A DNA stretch of 64,000 nucleotides from Pontederia crassipes (taxonomy: Eukaryota > Streptophyta > Magnoliopsida > Commelinales > Pontederiaceae), in NCBI GenBank assembly GCA_030549335.1, contig CM060195.1, forward strand, positions 24,432,874 through 24,496,873. Direction: 5' to 3'. The translations under genes and the position numbers were made by a program. Under the pieces are notes generated by a model, which did no database searches, was not told where the DNA came from, and saw nothing but the letters and a program-made list of their open reading frames with translations. This document shows, piece by piece, positions 46,343 to 56,646 of this stretch (its first letter is position 1; each line of letters starts with the position of its first letter).

Positions 46343-47124
46343 ATGCGTAAAATGATGTAGCAAAATAAAATCGCTAGCAAGTGCACTAGTCGCTCAAGTA
46401 ATATAGAAAACAGGAGTATGAGTGTCGAACCCACGAGGAATATTATTAATTCGATATTTAATTTTATAAATTAATAAGAGAAGAAAAACATGGAATTTTG
46501 GAAAGAAGTTTTTTAATTGTAAAATAAAATAAAGAAAATAAGATAAAATAATGGTGTTGAAGTTGGTCTTAGGATGATGATAAATTAAGGATAAATATGT
46601 GAACCAGAAAATAAGATGGATTAGGAGTTTTTTCAAATTATTAATTTACAAGATTAACATCACAGAGTTCACAAACTGGTAATTCTATTATTTAATCTAG
46701 TAAATCAAACTATCTTAAATTTAACCAAAGACTTGATGCGTAAATTGATGTAGCAAAATAAAATCACTAGCAAGTGCACTAGTCGCTCAAGTAATATAGA
46801 AAATAGGAGTATGAGTGTCGAATCCACGAGGAATATTATTAATTCAATATATAATTTTATAAATTAATAAAAGAAGAAAAACATGGAATTTTGGAAAGAA
46901 GTTTTGTAATTGTAAAATAAAATAAAAAAATAAGATAAGATAATGGTGTTGAACTTGGTCTTAGGATGATGATAAATTAAGGATAAATATGTGAATCAGA
47001 AAAGATTAAATTAAAATTCTTAAGATGGATTAGGAATTTTTCCAAATTATTAATTTACAAGATTAACATCACAGAGTCCACAAACTAGTAATTATGTTAT
47101 TTAATCTGGTAAATCAAACTATCT
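46341..47124. repeat. 393-bp LTR-end tandem units, duplication copy 1 (two units)
   Basis: Units start at 46341 and 46734 with TGATGCGTAAA(A/T)TGATGTAGC. They match the units at 56647 onward, which are the U5 end of LTR E. The second unit stops abruptly near 47124, where LTR B sequence begins. Confidence 0.9.
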
Positions 47125-47252
47125 TAAATTTAAGTTATCACAATCCATTGCATTCTAGGCATAATTGGCAAAAAGTTAGGCAAAATAAGGGCTCGATATG
47201 GGTGAAATGAATCTAAATGGGATAAAAACCTATTGTGATCAGCTAGTGATCA
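47125..47252 (-). repeat. Truncated 3' LTR of Athila element B
   Basis: Only the first 128 bases (sense) of the LTR remain, ending on plus with GATCAGCTAGTGATCA next to the polypurine tract. The rest is replaced by the tandem units of LTR E, marking a recombination junction. Confidence 0.88.
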
Positions 47253-48775
47253 AACTCCCCCAAGCTTCGCCTTTTGCTTGTCCTCAAGCAAAACATATAG
47301 AAATTAAGGACAAGTTTAAATTAACAGTCCACAAATGAATTCAAAATCATTTAAGTCCAATGAGTTTCCCACTTTATCAACACTTCATTCTTCCCAAAAA
47401 CTCAATTTCTAGCTAGGGAGTCACAGGGGCTAAAGCAAATTTAAGCCATGGAAGAAGTACTAGCAGTAACAAGTTGGAATTTCGGGGATTATCAACTTTA
47501 CAAAGGGGTTGAACTATAAATCTATTCATGAACAGATTTTCCACTGGTTAAACAGGTTTAACACCTGACTTTTATTCGTGAAAATGCAAGTAAACAGGTC
47601 AAGACCTGATTTTTATTCATGCTGGTCACAGGATAAAAATCCTGGATTTATTCAGGAGAGGTTCTTTTTTGGAATTTCACTCTCTTTATTTATGCATGCA
47701 TGCAATACAATGCAAAATGCAACTTTTCACTTTTTCTTTTCTCCATTTTTCTTTTTCTATTCTATTCATGAAGAGAGCAATAGTTCAAACTCAAGTAATG
47801 TTTAGATTCCTTTGTCCGAAAAGTCAAGTTTTCCTACTTAACATGGCAGCAAGAGCCTTGACTCCCTTCTAGACATCATATAATATCAATTTAATCCATA
47901 AATGTCAGCTAGTGTTACCCACAAAAAGAAAATTTTTTCAGCTAAAATTTAATTCAAATGCATCTGAATTGATAAGCCAATTAAAGCAAGAAGACTAATG
48001 GCCAAATTGGCCACTTGGTATTGGAGTGTACTATCCGTCATAAAGAAGTATTTCACCCATTTTAGAGTTAGAATGAATGCAAGGATTTATTGAGCCCAAA
48101 AAATGATAACAAGTGATAACAACCAGTGATAACCGAGTGAAACCAATGATAACTTGTTCATACAATGACAACCTGGTGGTAAATAATGATATGAGCATTA
48201 AAATAGATTGAAATCATGGTGTAAAGATTAAAAAAGCACCAGGTTTCCTCCCCCAAACTTATTCTCAGCACTGTCCACAGTGGTGCAAGGGAGAGGGTTG
48301 GGAGGGTATGAAATTCATTGAATTGTGTATTTGATCCCTTCCAATGGTTCTTGCATTTCAATCAGAGTCTTCAGGTGCTCCATACATCATGATTTGCAAC
48401 CAATTCTGCAAGGAAATAAGGGATATCAGGGAAATCTGCAATATCAGATTTTTAGGGTGCACAATTCAATAATGCATTGAAATTCAGTGAAATTTAGCTA
48501 GAATGGATTTGGATAACTGATATGAATGATAATTCAGATGTTAATATGAAGATTTCAGCATGAAAGGAAATATAATATCAGTTATCATTGGGATTTCAGT
48601 GAGAAAAACTGAAATTGAGGGTAGAGGTACTCCCTAGGTGAAAGGGTGTGGTAGCTTCTGATTTTCCTCTGAATTATTCCTGCAAAACAGAAAGATTAAG
48701 TGTAAAATGGCTTGGGTTACCTCCCAAGAAGTGCCCTACTTTAATGTCTTAGGTTAGACATTGTTCCACTTGAAT
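47253..48775 (-). other. Polypurine tract and 3' untranslated region of element B
   Basis: The minus-strand GCTTGGGGGAGTTTG at 47253-47266 abuts the LTR. The following 1.5 kb is AT-rich with no credible ORF. It shares several phrases with the matching region of element A (TCCTCAAGCAAAACAT, CAGGATAAAAATCCT, TTTATTCATG, CAGCACTGTCC), showing common descent. Confidence 0.8.
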
Positions 48776-49036
48776 TCAGCTAGGCAAATTTGGCAAATCT
48801 TGCAAATTCAACACCTCCTTAGCTGAATCCAGAGCTGTGGGGTTGTAAAGCTTCAACCTCTGTCCATTAACCTTGAATATATCATCCGTATCATTCACAA
48901 GATCCACAACTCCAAAAGGATAAACTTTGTAAACTTTGAAGGGTTCACTCCACCTTGATTTCAACTTTCCAGGAAACAACTTGGGCCTTGAATTGTACAA
49001 CAACACAAGGTCTCCAACCATGAATTCTTTCTTCAA
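48776..49036 (-). pseudogene. Integrase C-terminal module of element B
   Basis: [34 protein letters not shown] and VNGQRLKLYNP form the Athila integrase C-terminal DNA-binding module (family: [21 protein letters not shown]). A frameshift separates it from the core upstream. Confidence 0.9.
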
Positions 49037-49964
49037 AATTCTGTCGTCATGCCACCTTTTGTTCTCTCCTTGTAAAATTCAGAGTTATGATAGGCATTGA
49101 GCCTAATCTCATCTAGTTCATCAAGTTGCAAGAGCCTCTTTTGTCCACAAGCCTTCAAGTTATAATTCAAGACTTTAACTGCCCAATAGGCCTTATGTTT
49201 CAACTCAATAGGTAGGTGGCAGGTTTTCCCATAGACAAGTTTGTAGGGGGAGACATCAATTGGGGACTTGTAGACTGTCCTGTATGCCCAAAGTGCCTCA
49301 TTTATCTTCAAACTCCAATCTTTTCTGGTCAAAGAAACAGTTTTCTCTAGAATGGCTTTTATCTCCCTATTTGAGATCTCTGCTTGGCCATTAGTCCGAG
49401 GGTGGTAGGCAGTTGAGACCTTATACTTAACTCCATACTTGTTTAGGAGGTTCTCAAAGCATTTTTCAATGAAATGGCTCCCTCCATCACTTATGACTAC
49501 CCTTGGGATTCCAAATCTTGGGAAGATTATCTCCTTGAACAATTTAATGACAACCCTGAAATCAGCAGCTATAGTTGGAATTGCTTCTATCCATTTAGAT
49601 ACATAGTCCACAGCCAACAATATAAACTTGAATCCACATGAACTAGGAAATGGGCCCATGTAGTCAATGCCCCATACATCAAATATCTCCACCTCCAGAA
49701 TTCCTTGTTGTGGCATTTCATTTTTTCTTGAGATAGAGCCTGCTCTTTGACATTCATCACAACTTTTTACAAACATATGGGCATCTCTGAATAATCTAGG
49801 CCAATAGAAGTCGGATTGAAGGATTTTTGCTGCTGTCTTCTAAGTGGCACCATGTCCACCATATGGAGATGAATGGCAAGCCTACAAGATGTCCTGAAAT
49901 ACTGATTGTGGTACACACCTCCTATACATGCCATCAGGGGATTTTCTGAACAATAGGGGGTCAT
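49033..49964 (-). pseudogene. Integrase core of element B
   Basis: The zinc-binding end is frameshifted (49964-49767). The C-x2-C pair is in CDECQRAG. The core has D in [13 protein letters not shown] in [10 protein letters not shown] and E in [15 protein letters not shown], so the catalytic triad is intact. Typical Athila text continues with [18 protein letters not shown] and [18 protein letters not shown]. The protein would insert element cDNA. The frame ends at 49033, where the C-terminal module continues in another frame. Confidence 0.93.
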
Positions 49965-50007
49965 CCCAATAATAATTCTTTAAATCATGGAAAAACTTTT
50001 TTTTCTG

Positions 50008-50238
50008 TTAATAAGTGTAATCAGGAGGAACAATCCCACATGCCAGGTAATTCACAATGTCTGCATACCAGGGAATTGGATTAGCTGATATTGTCATCAA
50101 GAAGTCATCAGGAAAGGAATCATTGATAGGAAGTATTGAAGATTCTTGGACTCCCTCCATCCTGGAAAGATGATCAGCAACTAAGTTTTCACTACCTCTT
50201 TTGTCCCTGAATTCTACATCAAACTCTTGCAACAACAA
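50008..50238 (-). pseudogene. RNase H tail of element B
   Basis: [20 protein letters not shown] and ADHLSRMEG are the end of RNase H and the start of the spacer to integrase. The frame is shifted by one relative to the RT-RNase H ORF, which runs out at about 50240. A stop at 50008 is followed by frameshifted integrase N-terminal text. Confidence 0.88.
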
Positions 50239-51641
50239 GATCCAATGATGAGCCTTGGCTTTGATTTCTTCTTGCTAATTAAGTGCCTAACAGCCTGATG
50301 ATCAGTATAGACAATCACCTTTGCTCCAATTAAGTAAGATCTAAACTTGTCAAATGCAAATACAACAACTAGTAGCTTCTTCTCAGTTGTGGCATAGTTG
50401 ACTTGAGTTTCATCTAAAGTCTTGTTGGCATAACATATGACATAGTGCTTCCTATCTTTTGTCTGTCCCAACACTGTCCCTACTGCTTGATCAGAGGCAT
50501 CACACATAATCTCAAAGGGTAGGGTCCAATCAGGTGGCTGTACTATAGGAGCTGAGATGAGAGTCTGCTTCAAGTGATTAAAGGCCTTTAAGCATTTCTC
50601 ATCAAATTTGAATTCCATATCTTTTGCTAGCAATCTGGTAAGAGGCCTGGTTATCATTAAAAAGTTCTGAATGAATCTCTTGTAGAAACCTGCATGCCCC
50701 AAAAAGCTCCTTACTGCCTTCACATTTGTTGGTGGTGGTAACTTCTCAATTACTTCAATTTTGGCCTTATCCATTTCAATTCCTTTACTTGAGACAACAT
50801 GTCCTAGGACAACCCCTTCTTGAACCATAAAATGGCACTTCTCCCAATTTAGAATTAAATTAGACTCCCTACATCTTTGTAGAACCTTTGTCAAATTCTC
50901 TAGACAAGCTTCAAATGAGTCCCCATAGACTGAAAAATCATCCATAAACACCTCCATAATATCCTCAATGAAGTCTGAGAAAATTGACAACATGCACCTC
51001 TGAAATGTGGCAGGGGCATTGCACAATCCAAATGGCATCCTCCTATAAGCAAATGTCCCATATGCACAAGTGAAAGTAGTCTTGTGTTGGTCCTGTGGAT
51101 GGATTGGGATTTGAAGGAATCTTGAATAGCCATCTAGATAATAGAAGTGGGAGTGCTTTGCCAACCTTTCTAACATTTGGTCAATAAAAGGAAGAGGAAA
51201 ATGGTCTTTCCTTGTCGCTTTGTTTAATTTCCTAAAGTCAATACACATCCTCCATCTTGTAACTGTCCTGCTGGATATCAATTCATTTGAACCAGATTTG
51301 ACTATTGTGATTCCTCCCTTCTTTGGCACTACCTGCACAGGGCTGACCCATTCACTATCTGAAATGGAATATATAATTCTAGCATTCAGTAACTTCAACA
51401 CTTCCTTTTTGACAACTTCTTTCATTACTTGGTTGAGTCTTCTTTGGCATTCAATGGCGGGCTTATAGTTGTCCTCCATAGGGATCTTGTGCATACAAAT
51501 TGAGGGATTAATACCTTTAATATCTTCAATAGAATAGCCTATTACCTCCCTGTACAGCTTTAGTCTTTTCAGCAACTTTTCACCTTGATCTTTAGGCAAG
51601 TTGGCATTGATGATAACAGGAAATGTTGAATTCTCTCCCAA
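50214..51641 (-). pseudogene. Reverse transcriptase-RNase H of element B
   Basis: A 475-codon open stretch carries [18 protein letters not shown]-like [51 protein letters not shown], the catalytic FMDD at residues 232-235 (about 50937-50948), and [16 protein letters not shown]. RNase H follows: [35 protein letters not shown] and [11 protein letters not shown]. All key acidic residues are present. The last codons (SCCCKSLM) are out of frame. The start methionine is internal to the polyprotein; the protein would be produced by proteolysis. Confidence 0.95.
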
Positions 51642-51733
51642 GAATTCATATTTCAGGTTGCTAAGGAGAGGCTTGAGCTCAATTTGGAGGAATTATCTTG
51701 AGCTGAATTAGGTTGGAGCTCAGCAGTGATAAC

Positions 51734-52714
51734 TTACAGCACTTCATTCTGATTTTCTGAATTTCCCACTGGTTGGGGTGAATTCATCACTAATTGATAG
51801 GCTTTGGCCTCTGGATCCTCTAATTCCCTCAAATGATGAAACATGATGTATCTCTGCAGTGAATCTTCAATGGGTATTATTGCTGAGGCTTGCTCCACAA
51901 CTTGATCAATTTGTCCATCTCTAAAATCATCCTGTTGACAAGTTGGCCTACTGATAACTTGTGCCAGGTCAAACTCTATCTTATCTTGTCCAATTTGGAA
52001 GGTCAATCTCCCCTCTTTGACATCTATGATAGCCCGAGCAGTAGTTAGAAAGGGCCTCCCAAGCAAGATAGGTGTATTCAAATCCTCATCCATATCCAAC
52101 ACCACAAAATCCACAGGGATGTAAAACTTCTCCACCTTTAAGGGTATGTCTTCAATGATTCCATGGGGGTATTTAATAGACCTATCAGCCAACAGTAGAG
52201 ACATGTTGGTAGGCTTCATGTCTCCCACCTCCAGCTTCCTGCATAGAGACAATGGTATCACACTTACATATGCACCCAGGTCACACATGGCTCTTTGGAT
52301 TTTCCTATTTCCTATCTCACATGGAATTAGGAAGCTCCCTGGATCTTTTAGCTTAGGAGGTATCTTGTTTTGGATTATTGCAGAAGCCTCCTCAGTTAAT
52401 GCAATGGTTTCATATTCCACAATCCTCCTATTCTTGGTCAAGATTTCCTTAAGAAATTTTGCATATGAAGGCATCTCTTTAATGGATTCAACAAATGGTA
52501 CATTGATGTACAACTTCTTCAAGATTTCTAGAAACTTTCCATATTGCTTATCTTGTCTGACCTTGACTAATCTTTGAGGAAAAGGCACCTTATCAAAGAC
52601 TCTGGCCCTGATTTCATTTTGAAGTCCCTTGTTCTGACTTCTCACTGTAGCCTCTTCAGTTGCCTTTTCAATAGGTTCTGAGCAGGGGGTTTCTTGAGCT
52701 GGGTTGCCTTCCAC
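51734..52714 (-). pseudogene. Protease region of element B polyprotein
   Basis: FPQRLVKVRQDKQYGKFLEI and YAKFLKEILTKNRR are the conserved pre-protease region of Athila elements. The aspartic protease motif is CDLGAYVSVIPLSL (family: C-D-L-G-A-S-I-N-L-M-P), so the usual D-T/S-G is D-L-G as normal for this lineage. ILLGRPFLTTARAIIDV and GRLTFQIG follow. The same frame as the upstream gag piece continues with one stop between (at 52733-52735). Confidence 0.9.
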
Positions 52715-52735
52715 ATTCTTAGAATTTGGATTCTC

Positions 52736-54214
52736 CTAAACTGGATTGTCCTTAATATTTTTCACTGGTTCTTCAATAATCCTTCCACTCTTGAGTTGAA
52801 TGGATTGGGCCTGTTCTTTAGGGTTCATTTCTGGTTGTCTAGGAAAGAATATAGGTGGCCTAGATGAGGTGCTAAGCTGCTGAGCAAATTGGTTCTCAAT
52901 AGTATCAAGTCTAGAATTAATTTTCAATATTGCCTCGTCCTGATTGGCCTGCTTCTTCAGAATTTTCTGCAGCATCTCCTCCACTTTTGAGAATTGAGAA
53001 GGTTGAACTTGTGGTGGCTCATATGGAGGTCTCTGCATTGGAGCATTAGGTGACTGATATGACAGTGGTTGATTCCTTGGCAAGATTTTGGGTTGCCAGT
53101 TGGAATTTTGCATGGGTGGGGCTTGGTAATGATTTGCCTTGTATGATAGGTAGGGGTAGTTCCTATTCTCTGGAGTATAGAATTCAGCAGGGGGTTTCAT
53201 TCCAAAGTTTTCACAGCATTCACTGAATCAATGGACTGTTCATATTGCTGCATAATCAGATTGCAACTTTCTGTGGTATGACCTTGATTACCACACACAT
53301 CACACCTAGATTCAGGGGTGGAAGCCTTGCTGACATTAGAAGTTAGGTTCAGCTTCTCCAGGGTTTTATACAGCACTTCTTCAAATTGAGATGATATATT
53401 GTTCACTGAATTTTCAATAGGTGGCCTCCTTGTCCTATCATGAGTGAGAAAGTGATGGTTCTTGGCAATATTCTCTATCAATTGGTAGGCTTCATCAATA
53501 TTCTTTGATGCAAAGATCCCTCCTGCAGTTGTATCCAATGCCACCTTGGATGGATAATTCAGGCCCTTATGAAAGTAATTGACTAACTGCCACTTCTCAA
53601 AATCATGATGTGGACACACCCTCAACAGCCCTTGGAGTCTCTGCCATGCATCACAAACATTCTCTTGGTCCAATTGGTAAAATCTGACTATTTGATCCCT
53701 GTAATTATCAATTTTGGAAGGAGGAAAAAATTCTGATAGAAACAATTGCACAATGGATTCCCAAGTGGCCACTTCTTCAGGTTTGAGAGTCTTATACCAG
53801 ATTTTGGCCTTGTCTTTGAGTGAAAAAAGGAATAGCCTCATGTAGACAGTATATAGGAGTATTATTAAAGTGCACTGTGTTGCATATCTCCTTAAAATTG
53901 TCCAAATGTGAAGCTGGATCCTCAATCCCTAATTCAGAAAATTGATACTGTCTTATCATAGTGACTAGTGCTGGGTTCACTTTAAAATTTGACACAGGTG
54001 CTAGGGCTCCATCTCCTGGTTGATTTCTGATATTGCTAGGTGAGTAGCAATCTTTTAATGTCCTTGGTGCAGCCATATTAACTTGCTCTTCTTCCTCTTC
54101 TTCAAAAATCATTCTTCTTGCCTCTAACCTTTGCAATCTTCTCCTTCTCAAGAATCTTCTTTCAGGTTCAGGATCTGATTGATAATGGTCCTCTTGATTG
54201 TCGAAATCCTGCAT
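52736..54214 (-). pseudogene. Gag of element B (frameshifted)
   Basis: From a probable ATG at 54214 (MQDFDNQEDHY) the protein has RTLKDCYSPSN and QYQFSELGIEDPASHLDNF, then shifts frame near 53830 and continues with LFLFSLKDKAKIWYKTL, FFPPSKIDNYRDQI, CPHHDFEKWQLVNYFHKGL and a CCHC zinc knuckle CDVCGNQGHTTESC. Another one-base shift near 53200 leads into a proline/glutamine-rich tail and a coiled coil (KVEEMLQKILKKQAN), ending with LKSGRIIEEP. Gag forms the particle and binds RNA. Two frameshifts disable it. Confidence 0.92.
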
Positions 54215-54376
54215 AAATGAATTCAGAAGTATCAAATTCAGAAAAGAAAGAAAACTAGACAAAATTGAAAAATTGGGAATGATAACTTGCAAAAACTGAA
54301 AATTAGCCTAAGTAATGGACTGGAAACTAGTCTAAAACTAATTTAAACTATCTAATTTAATCTAATTGACTTCAAA

Positions 54377-54394
54377 TCCCCGACAACGGCGCCA
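54377..54394 (-). other. Primer-binding site of element B, tRNA-Asp
   Basis: TCCCCGACAACGGCGCCA on plus differs by one base from the tRNA-Asp 3' end (and from element A). It lies 6 bases from the LTR start at 54401. Confidence 0.9.
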
Positions 54395-54400
54395 AAAACT

Positions 54401-55891
54401 TGATAGTGATATTAAGGGGTGTAGTGATAACTTGCTGATTTTGGGGTCAAATTTTTTATTTAACTCCCTAATTCACTCTCTACTACAAGTATATAGGTCA
54501 ATTGTAGTCTACCCAAATGTCGTATCCTCAGTGATTTGAAACCAAAGACTTCCTAAAAATAATTATGAAAATAGAAAATAAGACTAGTCCTACGTAAAGT
54601 GACAAAAATAGGAAAATAAGGGAAGTGAAAACAGATTTTTAATTTTGACAAAAAACATAACTATTTTTGGATTTTTGAAAAGTTATCTAAACTGAAGTAT
54701 AAAAAATAAACTAGAGGCTAAAAGGGTTTAACTATCAATGAGGAAGGTTCTCCTAAGAGTTGGGGTTCATCTAATTTAATTATGGATGGAATGGAACAAG
54801 TTATCAATTTTTAGTCAATTTTAACTCAATTTGAAATAATTTGTTCTCACAGCACAATAAAACCAGGACTATTATCATATTTTCATATGATTGATTAGCC
54901 AAGTTGAATTAGAAGAGGTCCTTACTGAAATCAAGTTAACATTAAGCTCAAAATCAAGTTCCTTACTGAATTTTCAAAACTTAGTGAAATCTGAAATGTT
55001 AACAATCAATTGCACTTTAGAAATGAGAAAAATGTTTCAATTAACTGAACAGGAATGACAACAATCCAATATTAGTGCAAATTCTCCTTGGTTTATCTCT
55101 AAACTACAAGAGGATTTTAAGTCAGCCTCTCGGTTGTAAATTAAAATAAAATTCACATTTTCACTAATGAATTGGATGAAATCAGCACATAATTGCATAA
55201 GCAAACTCAGCAATGTCATTCATTAGAACTCAGCACTTGCCAAATGCTTCTTGGTCCATCTCTAGACAACAAGAAATCCTTAAATTCACCTATCAGTGAT
55301 TAAACGAAATCAAGGATTCAATTGGCAAAACAGATTCCAAGGAAATCAGATTTCAATTTATACTCAATATCATATTTGAAATCAGAAAAGTGTCATTGCA
55401 TCTTGATTCATTTCTGAACAAGATTAAAACCATAAATCAACCTTTCAGTTGTTAATTAAATTAGGATTTTAGACAATGACAACAGATTCCAATAACAGTT
55501 CTGGAAATCAGAAATCAGGAATGCAGATTTAGAAATTAGATTTGAAAAAACAGATTCCAGAAAATAATAAATCATACTTGGCATTGATAAGGAATGATAA
55601 CTTGGCATAGAATTGAGATATTTATTAGACAAGAAAGTCACTAGAATCAGCTAAACTAGAAAAATGATAACTTGGCACATTGGAGTGATAACTTGTCCAA
55701 AAAATGATAACTTGCCATAGAATTGAGATATTTATGGATTTTAGCATTTCAGAACCTCTATAAACATGGAATTAAGTATAAAATGAGAAAGACCAACTAG
55801 TTATCATATTCCATACATTCCAAGCATATTTGGCCCAAAGTTAGGCAAAATAAGGGCTGGATAAAAACCTATTGTGATCAGCTAGTGATCA
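54401..55891 (-). repeat. 5' LTR of element B, internally deleted
   Basis: Starts and ends like solo LTR B but is only 1491 bp. About 1.1 kb (from 43470 to roughly 44600 in the solo LTR), which includes the fourth hairpin unit, the TATA region and most of the motif cluster, is missing near 55588. The right flank AAAGG matches AGAGG of the solo LTR with one change. Three hairpin subrepeats remain (55085-55460). Confidence 0.92.
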
Positions 55892-56646
55892 AAAGGAGGT
55901 TGAGTTGGTCACGAAAATAAAAGGAACTCCAAGCAATACTCACTAAATCTAGTAATTAATGACTACGCAAGAAATTTAAGCAAGTAAGAAATGCACACTT
56001 GAATAGACAAGACATATTGACGAGATTTTACTCAACTCTTTGGTCTACATTTTCACTCTGACTTCTTATGCGCCTTGAGAACTTCGATGTTTCCCCTATC
56101 AAATAGGATGAGTAATCTTTCACATCATGCCTCCTTTTCTCTTCTCATAAGACAAGCACACTTCTACAAATGAAGTTTCTCGCAATGACAAATTTTACAC
56201 TCTTTTTCAATTTGCTCACAACAAAGAAAAGTAGAGAGGAGATTATGAAAGTTGTGTGTTCAAGTGTACTCCAAAATTCTTGGATGATTTTACTAGCATC
56301 AAAATTTGACTACTCACTTTAATTACAATGTTGATAATGTTTATTTTTATTATGATATAATAACATTTATAATGTTATTTATAGGAAAAAAACAACTCAA
56401 GGTGGGGTCAGTTATCGAGACGTGCACAAGGAGATGCACACTAGTAAAAAGACTAAGGAATTTATCACTACAAAAGTAAAACATGTTATCGTATATTTCA
56501 AACATTTTTCCTATTTGTATATTGAATGATTTAATTTGAATAATAACTTTTGTGTATCTAATTTTATGATTAATATTATTTTCAAGATAGCCAAGTTTGA
56601 TGCAGAGGTATGGTATGAAGTTGTCAGACTCACTAGTATCGACAAC
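55892..56646. repeat. Flank of the B insertion, duplication copy 2
   Basis: Near-identical to 44886-46340 except for a deletion of about 700 bases at 56303, where a short unrelated AATTTGACTA-like filler joins the edges. The end again holds transposase-like blocks (56388-56645). Confidence 0.88.

Larger units (their letters stand above)
47125..55891 (-). mobile_element. Athila-like Ty3/gypsy element B with decayed gag-pol
   Basis: On the minus strand: 5' LTR (55891-54401), tRNA-Asp PBS, gag, protease, RT-RNase H, integrase, a 1.5-kb untranslated region, polypurine tract and a truncated 3' LTR. The RT box FMDDFSVYG and the tRNA-Asp PBS place it in the Athila branch. No env-like ORF is seen between integrase and LTR. 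Four or more frameshifts and several stops show that it is inactive, though the family's coding content is clear. It probably served elements such as A. Confidence 0.93.
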
